Shown here in pieces: positions 36,247-46,901 of a stretch of DNA of 64,000 nucleotides (positions are counted from its first letter, which is position 1; the number at the start of each line of letters is the position of its first letter). The position numbers were made by a program, and so were the translations under genes. Below the pieces are notes generated by a model, which was not told the origin of the DNA, did no database searches, and saw nothing but the letters and a program-made list of their open reading frames with translations. The DNA comes from Wyeomyia smithii (taxonomy: Eukaryota; Arthropoda; Insecta; Diptera; Culicidae). The stretch is from positions 93,813,902 through 93,877,901 of the forward strand of contig NC_073695.1 in the NCBI RefSeq assembly GCF_029784165.1. Reading direction: 5' to 3'.

Positions 36247-37469
36247 CAGTGGTGGGCACCGCTAACTGAAAATTTAGCGACGCTAATCGCTAATCCGCTA
36301 ACTGGAAAGTTTAGCTCGATAATCGCTAAACGCTAAACGCTTAACCCATATTAGCGGAACTTTCGCTAATCGCTAACTTATTAATATGTAGATTGTTATA
36401 TGGTTATGTTTTTTTGCTCATGAAAACAAACCAAAATAATTAGTTTTGAGTGCTATTTACATTAAGAGGTTCAAAATCCACAAAATGGTCATACTTGAGA
36501 ATTTTGTGAAAACAAGAAGCAATAAGAGTGATTCTGCTTGAACGTTAAATAAATACTTTTAGGAATGTTTTTAACACTTGCGTACCTGTCCTCTCCAGAG
36601 CCGAAAAAATGAAAACCTGCCATTTTACCTGCCATTCCACAAGATCTAAACCGAATTTAGTCGAACCTTTTTCAAAAGATTACAAATTTATCATAGTTTT
36701 TGAGACAGTAGGGGCCATTTCGAAATTTTCCGTTGTTCTAGATTCATCAAGGGAAACCGTGGGGTAAGTACCCTTTAAGAGATACACGCTAGATTGAAAA
36801 CGGTGGCGAAACCTTGCTTGCGACATATCAAACTTCAATTTTTTTGCAAAAAATACTTTTGGCGATCGGTATTTGGACACTTGGACGTGTTTTGGCCACT
36901 ACTGACCAAACCGGAAAAATAAAACCGAAGTTGCTGTAATTTCTAGCGGATTGCAATATGCAAGAATCTTCGGTGTTCCGAAAATCTAATCTAGATCACC
37001 TTGAGATTATTCTTCAAAAAGCTGCAGTGTCTCATACGATAACTGGAACCTCATTTTGGAGTGAAAGACTGACTTGTACTTGTGTCGTAAAGAGAGGAAT
37101 TTTAGACAATTAAGAAACATATGTTCCAAAAGTAATCTTCGCTGTAAGGTATGTTCATCATTCTAATCAATTTATGTACGTCATCAGCGATTCACAGTTT
37201 TTCGAAAATATTTTTTTTTCGCTTGTCTACAAAGTTAGCTTCTTCTTCTTCTTAATTCTTTTTGAGCCGTCTCGTGACAGCTCTATTGGGAGGGCCAGTC
37301 GCATCGACAAAGTTAGCGAATTAGCGATTAGCGTTTCGAAGGCCAAAAATTTGGCGACGCTAACAGTCCGCTAACCAGCTCAAAAATAAGCAAAATCGCT
37401 AAACCGCTAACTGAATATTAGCGTCGCTAATTAGCGATTAGCGAATTAGCGGAATGGTGCCCACCACTG
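36247..37469. mobile_element. Non-autonomous hAT, 1223 bp
   Basis: Inverted ends CAGTGGTGGGCACC and GGTGCCCACCACTG. Exact 8-bp duplication ATTTCAAA at 36239-36246 and 37470-37477. Both subterminal regions are packed with GCTAA/TTAGC repeats in both directions (about 36260-36385 and 37310-37450), probably transposase binding sites. No transposase frame; the longest frame is 66 codons (36680-36880, minus). Confidence 0.9.
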
Positions 37470-37746
37470 ATTTCAAATAAAGCAAGCTTGATTAAATGCA
37501 GTTCCCCTAGAGTGATATTTCACAAAGCGCAAAATTCAAATTTTGAAAATCAATTAAAAATTTATCAAAAGAGCTGTTACTCATCAAATGGGCAAAAATT
37601 TTACTCAATAAAAAACCAGCTTTTTCAAATATGGGTGAAATTTCTCTTATTAATGAGTAACTTAAGTTTAACGTGTATTTGACTCCAACTGTAAGCAGCG
37701 CACTGTCGTATATAACAGGTCTGGCAATTTAAAACCAGCCTTCTTT

Positions 37747-37869
37747 TAAGGCCTGAACACAATGGATACGTTGCGGCTGCGTTTGCGGCAATTCGACAGT
37801 TAGCACATACATTTTCTGTCAAATTAACGTCAACGCAACGCAAACGTATCCTTTGTGTTTGGGCCTTTA
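37747..37869. mobile_element. Short palindromic MITE, ~123 bp
   Basis: AAGGCCTGAACACAATGGAT with ACGTTGCGG on the left pairs with the inverse at the right (GCAAACGTATCCTTTGTG then TTTGGGCCTT). Flanking TTTA/TA is compatible with a TA-type duplication, but the boundary is ambiguous. Confidence 0.6.
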
Positions 37870-39080
37870 CACTCATTTGCTTTCAAATGGAACAGAGAGT
37901 TTGACGTGACAGACACTGTTGTACAAGCGCTGCGAGAGGAAAAAAGTGACGACAAATTTTAATTTTGTTATTACTGTACGTTATACAAGACGAATTTTGT
38001 TAAAAACCCATTGAATCATATAAATAAATAATTTTCATAATAATTTTGAAGTATCAAATTGAATATATTGATGACGAAAAAGGTTTCCTTTTTTGGCATG
38101 GTGCCAGTTTTGGCAACTGAAATTTAAAATTTTGTTGCCAAAAACGGAAACCTACTGTACCTGCAAACCTTCGGAACATTTGTTGGAAACACCTGATTTA
38201 ACATCCAATTGTGTCAGTGGTATAACACACACAACTCGAAGGAAGGCCTGCTACCGAAAGCTAACGACGACTCGATGGACGCAATATAATTGCATTCTAA
38301 TGATTTTGGAGCTGGACAGCGCAGTTGAGACACTGGAATTTCATTTAAATAATCTTCTCCATTTATCTAGGGAGCTTTCGGAAAAGTTCCGCGGTCAAAG
38401 CTGAACTCGATCGAGGAAAACCAAAACGATCATTTAGCTATCGGAAAAAACGCATGTTTCAATATGTTGAAAATATTGTGTTGTATTTACTACGATATGT
38501 GCAAGTTAATAAGGTGCAATTTATGAAAAGTTCGCTCAATTTCACGAATTTTTGAAAATTATTTGAATTCCACAAAATAACAATTTAAGCAAATTAAGGC
38601 AGAACATTACCATGACCTTTAAACTGTTATTCATCTGTTTGCATTCGGTATTTTCTGACACAATGTTCAAATTATCGCTGTTGGGTCGTTTGGGTTGTTT
38701 TATTTTCAAGCTACATATATTCCTCTTCAAAAGTCCATCGTTTTTGAAAAAACAAACTCGTATCTACTCCTGGTCCTCTCCAGTTCCCAGTGAGTGAATG
38801 TCTCCGCGACACATAATGATAAGGGCACATAACCTAGATTTTGAGGATTTGACTTATCACTAAATCTTTCTTGCAAAATGTTTAGTAGTTGTTAACTCGG
38901 ATGTTTCATTATTTCCCTGAAGATTAGGGAATTAATTTATTGATTGCATTCATTCGACGGAATAAGAAAAAAAAAACTAATATAATCCACCTAGTGGTTG
39001 TAATTGAAGTATTAAATATGAAATTTAACGTAGTGTTAGTGCTTGAGAAATAGCGAAATGAAAGAAATGACTCTTAATTT
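37870..39080. other. Mostly anonymous; weak ORF end at ~38300-38404
   Basis: The 103-codon plus-strand frame 38093-38404 ends in a helix-friendly stretch, ELDSAVETLEFHLNNLLHLS then RELSEKFRGQS. This last third has coiled-coil-like spacing and could be a small terminal exon, but the earlier part looks random and no clear acceptor is present. Nothing else is recognised. Confidence 0.22.
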
Positions 39081-39082
39081 CG

Positions 39083-39515
39083 AACAATTTAATCACGAGC
39101 GATACCGGGAACGTTCAAATAGTACGATACCACATTTAAATTATATTAAGGCAATGTGTGTCTCTTAACCATATATCAAATGAGGAGACCATCTAAGAAG
39201 GAAAGTAGACTGCGTTGTTTGCTCTTCATCACGAGCTGAAAAAATTAATCCAGCTGTCCGTCACGCATGTTTGCTCATCGAATGCTATCGAATTCAGCAG
39301 TGCATTTCGTGGTGTACTTTTATGTATTTTCACTACAGTTATTCACCACTTTCGATTCGCTCAACTGTGGTATAAGTAACTAGCGTATTATTTTTCTGTG
39401 AGCGTCAGAAACACAGCACGAAGCAGAATGAGGAAGTTTGGCGACAATTTGATCACGAGCGATATCGGAAACGTTCAAATAGTACGATACCACATTTAAA
39501 TTATGTTGAGGCCAC
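39083..39515 (+). repeat. 70-bp direct repeat, 355 bp apart
   Basis: ATCACGAGCGATACCGGGAA followed by CGTTCAAATAGTACGATACC and ACATTTAAATTATATT at about 39086-39155 recurs with few differences at about 39441-39513. The spacer is not repetitive. Origin unknown; possibly the ends of a solo-LTR-like or other direct-repeat element, or a local duplication. Confidence 0.65.
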
Positions 39516-39779
39516 ATATATTGATCAAAGCAGGTATAATTTTAAATAGTCTTTGAATTTCTTTTCTTTCCATAACTTTTGAGCCACATATCAAATTGTT
39601 ATGAAGTTTGTTATTTGTAAGTTTGAGGGATAACTCGTTCGTATGACACTAGTTATGTTCAAATAAGTTGTGTAATCTTTGATCTTTGATTACACTTTCG
39701 TTGTTTTATTAGCAATTCAATACATAACGGTTGCTTAAGTTCGACTATAATCAAATGAAATGGGAACGTATAGGGCAGC

Positions 39780-40590
39780 CAAACTTTGAAACCACATGTT
39801 CAATCATAATTCATCAGTTAACCCTTAACTAGCCCGTTCATCTGATATCAATATTGTTCAAATCGATTGTGTAGTTTCTGAGATAATGAAGGTTCGTGAT
39901 TTTCACATTTCGGTACATTACAGACGAGGTTACAGTTCGATTACAGTAAAATTCAATAGGGTGTTATGAGGCAGACAATCGGGCGGAAATCGGGTCAGCC
40001 ATCTCTGTGCAAAGTGAGTGAGTCCAAGTAGTCTTCGGTATATGTTCCTTTTCATAGCTGGATTCCACATTATTGAACATAACAGGCAAAGTAAAAGACT
40101 AATTGTAAAACAAATCAATGGGGTTTTATGGGGCAACTAGAACTTCCATTTGGCACTGATTTTATGAAAATCGGTCCAGCCATCTCTGAGAAACATGAGT
40201 GAGATTAAACAGTCTTCAGAACACGTTTCTTTTCATAACTTTTGAACCACTAGTTCAACCTTTATAAAATTCAAAAGTTAAGAGTTTTTTAGGTAGCTTA
40301 GGTTCATTTGAAACCAATTTTGTTCAAAACGGTTGTGTAGTTTCTGAGATAATGATGTTTCATGAGTTTTACATTTTGATAAATAACCTCTAAACTAAAA
40401 ATCCGGTTACAATAAAATTGAATAGGGTCTTATGGGATCTTTCATTTGAAAATAATGTCATGAAAATCGGTCCAGCCATCTCTGAGAAAAGTGAGTGAGA
40501 ATAAAAAGTTGCACATACACACACGCACACACACACTTTCGGTTTTGCCAGTGATTGCTATACCTTTCTAGGAGAAAGGCAAAAAAGAAG
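39780..40590 (+). repeat. Dispersed mosquito-type repeat with internal repeats
   Basis: Phrases GGTCCAGCCATCTCTGAGAA, AGTGAGTGAGA, TGTGTAGTTTCTGAGATAAT and AACTTTTGAACCAC recur within the block (for example near 39990, 40170 and 40460). It ends with a CA-rich microsatellite (about 40510-40535) and the palindrome CCTTTCTAGGAGAAAGG. Reverse-oriented relatives lie at 42110-42480 and 61325-61796. The family name is unknown to me; it resembles a very common culicine repeat. Confidence 0.65.
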
Positions 40591-41721
40591 TAGAAAGTTC
40601 TGAAATCGTGAAGATTTGATCGTGATCCTTATTGATAGTATCGATACTTAGCATAACAAAGTCATTCGTGCCCTTTGAAAATAATCAATGAATTACATTC
40701 TTTGTGATTTCACACATCATGTGAAATGTGTCAACGGTCAACAAAATACCGTAACAAGATCTTGATTAATTGGGAAATTCTGTGGACTTTCTTGGACACA
40801 CATTTGTACTATTTTAAAAATGTTATTTTAAATAATGTTTTAGGATACTAATAGAATTAATTTTAACAATGTTTTCGTTTGTCGGGATCACATAAGACTA
40901 TGTAATTGATAGAGGCGCATCTATGTTTTGAGTCAATTTCTATTTGATGGACACCAAAGTTAACAACAATAAAAAAGCATTACAAGTAAGTGACGTACTA
41001 CATATCCCTAAAGCTAAAAGTACAAAATCAGCAGGACACACAAGTTGTAGCATAAACATTTAGTACTCATCCGATGCTCATAAACCCCCGGAAAAAAAAT
41101 TTACGATGTAGTTTGTGGTGAGAACTGTAAATGGACTATATTTTTAATTGTAACCATAAAAAACATGGTACTTTAACTGTAAGCTTGCGAACATTTCTTG
41201 TTATTACCATGTTTTCACAATGTTTTTTGTTGTTGAATCCACCACCGACAATAATTATACCATGAAAAACATTGCCAGTGATATCTAAATGTATGAGAAA
41301 AGTGCCTGGAAAAATGGAACATGATCCCGAGGATCCGGATTTAATTTTGTGGGTACCCGGGTACCCTGCCGAGCACTTGCAAGGTGAAAAAATCGAAGCA
41401 TTATATACGAAAGTAGCATTTTTATCTAACAAACTATAGCTATAACTATTACTATAACTATTATATCTGGCCATCTATAACGATCGAAATAAATAATGCT
41501 CAATAAACGTTTTTTTTTAAATGAAATGTTCATAATTAATGCATAGCTCCAATTTTTTGAATATTTTCTTCTGGAAACGATCAGAAACGTTTCTTTACAA
41601 TTAGGTATCAATTAAATACTTCCATACGCAGGTTGCTTTAATAAATTAGCTGCATTTTCCATTTTTTTTTAAATAATAAATAAATTCAAAAATATTCTGG
41701 TACCTTAAAAAGAAAGTGGCC

Positions 41722-42050
41722 ATTCGCCCTTGAGGTTTTCGATGCAGATGGAAGATGGATCGTGGCGGAGGCGGATGAACCACGAGTTGCATCAGCTGCT
41801 GGAAGAACCACTCATCGTTCAAACGTTAAACATCGGGAGACTACGGTGGACTGGGCATGTCGTAAGGATGTCGGACGACAACCCGGTGAAAATGGTTTGT
41901 GGATAACGACCCATCTAGAACGAAGCGACGGGGCGCGCTACGAGCATGGTGGCTCGATCAAGTGGAAGACGACCTGCGGGGCCTCCGCAGATGAGCTGGC
42001 GAGCTGCAGCCATGGGCCGAATTGAACGGAGACGACTTCTGGGGTAGGAC
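41722..42050 (+). pseudogene. RTE-like LINE C-terminal fragment
   Basis: Translation in shifting frame gives MEDGSWRRRMNHELHQLLEE, LRWTGHVVRMSDDNPVK and downstream arginine-rich GRRPAGPP. NHELxxLL...LRWxGHVVRM is the region after the RT thumb in RTE-type elements. An in-frame stop and shift make it dead. A related fragment is at 54602-55195 on the minus strand. Confidence 0.7.
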
Positions 42051-42109
42051 TAGGGGGGCCTGGGCGTTTGCCCTCGTGGCTCCCCCTTAAATCCGGGCCT
42101 GGGTAGAGC

Positions 42110-42480
42110 AAACACTGGCAAAACTAAAGGTAGAAAAGTGATCCAAATGGCCGAATGTTATATACCACTCAACTTTTTGAGCATTTTCTGTAGGTATGTG
42201 TATATGTGCAACTTTTTAATCTAATTCACTTTTTGCAGAGATGGCTAGACCGATCCTCACAATCTTAGTGTCAAGATTGCTATTGAATTTCATTATAATG
42301 GGACTATTAGTTTAGGCATTTTGTATAAAATTATGAAAATCACGAAACTTCATTATCCCAGTAACTGTGGTTCAAAAATTATGAAAAGAAATGTACTCTG
42401 GGGACTTTTTAAACTTACTCATTTTTCTCAGAGATGGCTGGATCGATCTCTACGTTCTTAGAGCCAAGTGGGAGTTCTAG
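42110..42480 (-). repeat. Dispersed repeat, reverse orientation
   Basis: CAGAGATGGCTAGACCGATC, TCAGAGATGGCTGGATCGAT and AAAATCACGAAACTTCATTATC are reverse-complement relatives of the 39780-40590 repeat. Confidence 0.6.
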
Positions 42481-42760
42481 TTTTCATCTTGGATTAAAAA
42501 TGGTGTCTGTGGCCGGTTTCAAGCATATGAACATCATCCCGCTTCCACAAATACTCTTATTGGATGATATTTGGTCACTTTGCGCTGCTTACGGAAACTG
42601 AAAGTCGTCATCTCCACTAGTACCCATATAGGTACCCATATTATTAAGCAATATTTTTGCCATTTTAGGTTGTATTCAGGCAACCGGAAGCAGCCAACTG
42701 GATTTAAAATGGTGTCTGAGTTTTGATTATGGCCTCTAGGTATCATCGCGATTAAAAAAA
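42480..42760. repeat. Degenerate repeat related to 18330-18860
   Basis: Contains AAAATGGTGTCTG twice, CCGGAAGCAGCCAACTGGAT and ATTGGATGATATTTGGTC, degraded relatives of phrases in 18330-18860. No gene. Confidence 0.45.
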
Positions 42761-42984
42761 AAAAAACATTTCAATGGTGTTTGGTCATTCTACAGTCGGA
42801 TTCACCTCAGAAACGACGGGAATAATATCAATAAGATCAACTGCGTTAGGGAATTTGAAGTTCGTATACAGAATCAAATTTAATTATACATTATTTGAAA
42901 GGTACTGGGTAAGACTAGCATAAACCATTGAAACAGTGACGTTCCAAATTGATCAAATATATCAATCATAAATATACGGCGGAG

Positions 42985-43290
42985 GCCTAGCCTGGGTTCG
43001 AATCCCAACGCCAACATAGGTGTCGATGGTTGTGAGGTGGCGTGATCCACTCACAACCAACCCAACTGGTCTAGATTCAATCCTAGCCGACACCGGGATA
43101 TTTTCTGAGGCGAAAAATCTCTAGGATCACGCCTTCCATCGCATGAGGAAGTAAAGCCGTTGGCGCCGGTCCGTTAATCAACGGGTCGTAAGTTAGGGTC
43201 CAGGGTGGAGTCGCCTCCCGGGCTTCGGTGATTGGCACAAACAACAGTGGCGGAGATAGACCGACGGAAAATAAGCGAGGATAAAAAAAA
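42985..43290 (+). mobile_element. tRNA-derived SINE, 5' truncated
   Basis: GGGTTCGAATCCCA near 42990 is a near-perfect Pol III B box with little recognisable A box upstream. It is followed by a conserved-looking body (GTTGTGAGGTGGCGTGATCC, GACACCGGGATATTTTC, CGGTCCGTTAATCAACGG) and an A-rich tail near 43285. It is a different family from the SINE at 58239. The 71-codon minus frame across it is spurious. Confidence 0.65.
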
Positions 43291-43554
43291 TCAATCACAA
43301 ATATTCAAATGTTATTTGCGTGTGCATTTAGTTTTAAATATTCAGTGTAGTTTATTATTTAGAGTGAAAAATAAATCCAGCAGATAATATCAAGATGTAA
43401 TTAAAAAAAATAAATAAAGATAAATCTATGCTTGGATAATCTATTTTTTCTGCTTACTTTGTACTTCTAGCTTCAGGGACATGATTATTATATTTTCGGA
43501 AAATTCAAACAAATATATGGAAGTATCATTTAGTTCAGGGTTGGTCTAGAGAAT

Positions 43555-43735
43555 TACATTGTTGTGGTCATCATAAAACTGTTTGTTGGTTAAAAATGCT
43601 GATATTCGAATGAATGCTGATTTCGAATATCATTTTGCTTACTTACTATCGTAATAACAAAACAAAGCGCTTCCAAAGAAATAACGGAGCATTAAATTCG
43701 CTGTTATAGCGTTCAAAGAGCATCAAATCCAGTCG
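43555..43735. repeat. Second relic of foldback subterminal sequence
   Basis: CTTCCAAAGAAATAACGGAG followed by CATTAAATTCGCTG parallels 11390-11430 of copy A, just inside its right end. It lies outside the terminus at 43482, so it is either a second relic or a rearranged part of the 41002 relic. Confidence 0.55.
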
Positions 43736-43739
43736 CAAT

Positions 43740-45930
43740 TCGAACATACAACGATTCTTTAGTTGAACCAAATTCGTATCCCGAGATCAGCTGAGAGGTT
43801 AAAGGGACAAAGCCAAAAAATAGAACAAAGATCGAAGAAACAAACTATAAACTCAATGATGTGGTGTCAAGGTTCGCTCTGCCCTGCGTATAACTTTCAT
43901 ACGATTTTTGTTCAACTTCCCAACGCAGCCCATTTCCGTCCGGTGAGTAAACAGCGTAATCATATTTCAAAATCACATCGCTTGAAGCAACAGTTCGTTA
44001 ATGTCTTATAGATTTCCTCCATGGTTTGCCAGTGTGTTAAACGATACGAGCCGAGTTTCTTGCTGAACATTCACGCACGCAGCTGGAGCACGATAAGCCG
44101 ATGTCGATAAGAGAGCGTACATAGAATTGGCTGTGCGTTTTCACTGCTTCAGTTTTATGAGTCCGAACGAAAATGCACTGTCAGGCCGAACCCTTCCGGA
44201 GACGTTACAAGAGCACCGTAAAAATGTGTTGGTCTGACGAATGGCCTAGATTTCAACCGCGACGAGGAAAGAAGCGGCAATCAAGCGAAGAGTGTTGCAA
44301 ACTAAATAACCAGGTAGCTCGAACAGCTGCCGGATAAACAGTTAGTAATTTTGAAGGATCGAACTTGACGCTTGAAACTGTTTAGCTTCTGGCTGGCGAG
44401 ACGAAACATTGTGTTTATTTTTACTAGGCAATCATACTATTAGACTACGACTCTACGACCGATAGATATTTATCAACCTGAACAATTGCAGGTGGAAAGT
44501 TAACGTCATCGATGTGGTGTCTCAATTTCTTTCTCCAGCATGATCGATTTTTTGCATTTTATTTCGCTTCAAAACAAATGGGCTGATGATGCACAGGCAA
44601 AAAAATGGAAAACAGTAATTTCGTATACGAGAAATGTGAGCAAAAAAGATAAACATGGAGCATGGAATAATATCAGGTAAAAAAATTACGAATGAGTACA
44701 CCCGCAATATGTTGAGGTTGAAGACCTTTAGCTTTCGTAACCGTTGCTTCGACAGGTCAAAATGAACGAAATTGTAAAATTACTCAACTATTTGTTTCTA
44801 CATTTAATAAATTTAAGAAGTTTTAAGTCTTTTTGTATTTGTTTGTCTTAAAAAAGTTCAAATATATTTCATTTCGAAACAATGATATCAATTCATCAAT
44901 GCGTTTGAGCGTCAAAAACGATAAGTCAACCATTTCGAACAGGAAGAAGTGAACCTTTGTGCCACGGTCAAGTGGCCGTGACAAAAAAAAAGTTTCAACC
45001 CTTGCAACTCTTGTCGCAAGAGCATGTACGAAAAACGACACCAACCAGTCGGTTTTAAGTCAATGATTCTGCGACTGGTAGAATTGTACTGCAGAACCGC
45101 TTGTCTAGAAGCGGAACTGTGGGTGAGAAATCTGCTTGAACCGGGCTGCATGAACATGTTGATTTTTTTTATTCATTTTGAACTGCGATGCGGTCATGGT
45201 TCGCTGGTTTCGGTGCGATCTTTTGTGAGTGTGTGGCGGGTCGGTAAAATGAAGTTTCAGCGTTTTTTTCACTTTTAACTTATTTCCTGCTGTTTATTCA
45301 CTGCGGAAACCTATCGCCATTTCGACTGTAGAATTTGATATGAATATTGCTGCTTCAACATTTCAAAACATCTAAAAACAACTCAGAATTAGAACTGCGA
45401 ATATAAATCGATGATATTTCAACATTAAACAGAACCTTAGCCATCCATTCTCAATGCCGAATACTTTCAGCAACTAAATATCGACTTCACGATACATGAG
45501 TAAGAAGAATAGCCTGAAAATCACCGGAACCGGTTCCCTACAGTGAGATCATATTTCCTTGAATAAATGTTTTTTTTTTCTAATACATTCGATTCGACCG
45601 TGTCGTTTAAAGCAGTAGAAAAAATTTTTTTGGAATCCTTTCAATTCCAGCACATTTTTTTGTAGGAAACCAGATCCTACATACTAACCGACGAGATGCT
45701 CCCGACACAGATTCCTCACAGCATCAGGTTTTTTTCGCTGTTCCGTTTTCTCGTCCACATCATCAAATTCTTCAGCGCTGAAACTGCTATGTCAAAGTAC
45801 TCACTCTCCGGAGGCTGTTCACAGTGTGTGTGTATGTATATGTGGGCAGCTGTCAGTTTCCGAACTCCAGCGGAATCAGTGTGAGTAACGTGAAGATGTG
45901 GGCCTACGCGTCTCCAGCCTTGGATCCGAA
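43740..45930. other. No recognised gene
   Basis: 44030-44420 has 5'-UTR-like composition and a CCAG/GTAGCT junction near 44320, but no start codon context I can defend. Frames at 44823-45278 overlap on both strands. A plus-strand frame at 45696-45884 opens after TTTTTTTGTAG (acceptor-like) but reads as low-quality protein. Confidence 0.35.
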
Positions 45931-45934
45931 CCCG

Positions 45935-46127
45935 TCACCAAACACTAATCGAGGTGTCTTTTGCTACTGCTACTTCGAGGTCTTTAAACTGATCCATCAG
46001 TAGCAGGGCACTATCGTTGTGTGCCGAATCGGCGGCTCCTTGCTGGGGTTCTGAGGAGTTTCCACTGCAATTAGTGTTGTTCTTCTTTACGACCGGTACA
46101 GATAGCTCGCGAATGTTTTTGTTACTT
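45935..46127 (-). CDS. Candidate terminal coding exon, unknown gene
   Basis: On the minus strand, TTTGATTGTGTTAG (acceptor-like) is followed by an open frame: SNKNIRELSVPVVKKNNTNC, then SGNSSEPQQGAADSAHNDSA, then LLLMDQFKDLEVAVAKDTSI and SVW before TGA. The composition (Ser, Asn, Gln, Asp rich, then an amphipathic stretch) and G/C-ending codons look like real protein, and no initiator Met is needed if it is an internal or terminal exon. It lies on the same strand as Cip4 exon 1, 13 kb downstream, but the implied splice phase (one base before the first full codon) does not match that exon's phase-0 donor, so direct splicing is unlikely. It is not recognised as part of the F-BAR, HR1 or SH3 regions. 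Confidence 0.3.
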
Positions 46128-46129
46128 CT

Positions 46130-46901
46130 AACACAATCAAATTGTTTTCAACATCTAGATGTTTTTTTTTTCCATGTTGTTATTTCTGTGCCAGTGATGT
46201 TGATATTATAGATGTCAAATAAATATTACATATATCATTTTTGTTAGAACAACACTATTGATTTTAGTAATGAATCCACTTACAGGGTGACGAAAAAGTT
46301 TTCACAATTAAATTCCCTGATATTTTTTAGCATTCAGAACAATAAAGTGTTTGCTGACTTAACGTTGATTCAAGGAAATTGGAGCGAAAATGAACTCATT
46401 AATAAATGCATGAACCGCAGATTAGTTAGTTCAATTTGCTCTTGAGATAAACATCGATTCTTGGTTTCCGAGAACTCCAACGTGAATCAACCATGAGGCG
46501 TTACTGGAACCAAATCGAGTTTGTGTTATGCTTTGCTGTGCCGGTAAAGTTTTTTTATCATCTTATATTTGTTGGTTCACGGAAGAATCATCTCAAGAAT
46601 GATATTTACTAAATTTCGTCTGAACAACAAATCATTCAAAGTGTTACTCATCGTTGGTTACAACTTTTTCCCGTTTTGAAGACAGCGGAGAATTCCGTTA
46701 CGGTCGTTTTTTTTTTGACGTTATTGATAAACCGAAAATTTTTATTGATATTCTGATATGAGTTGGTTGGAATTGCTTCAGAACTAGAACGTGTGCCGTT
46801 TAAAAAAACAAAATTCGGGGAATAAAAGGGTCTGGGGCCGTTAATCCGAGCGTCGTCATACTGTTGTATCACTTGTTCGTACTACTCTTAAGCTGGAACT
46901 A
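46130..46901. other. Anonymous flank of copy B
   Basis: No gene recognised. At 46885-46900, CTCTTAAGCTGGAACT is an extra, degenerate copy of the foldback terminus just outside copy B. A lone AGGGTGACGAAAAAG motif near 46285 resembles a MITE end without a partner. Confidence 0.45.

Larger units (their letters stand above)
41002..43482. mobile_element. Diverged relic of the large foldback family
   Basis: The left end ATATCCCTAAAGCTAAAAGT and following ~80 bp align with the terminus of copies A/B. The right end GTACTTCTAGCTTCAGGGAC plus AT matches the other terminus inverted. Internal 41400-41670 is a degraded tandem unit (GCTCCAATTTTTTGAATATT, AATTAGGTATCAATTAAATA). No 9-bp duplication remains. 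It contains an RTE fragment, a dispersed repeat and a SINE. Much older than copies A and B. Confidence 0.7.

Noticed and set aside
41136..41474. 112-codon minus-strand ORF
   Set aside because: Its N-terminus is a translated TAACTATTA microsatellite, and the rest lies in relic transposon sequence.
42985..43010. Possible tRNA gene with B box GGTTCGAATCC
   Set aside because: No A box or cloverleaf, and it is followed by a SINE-type body.
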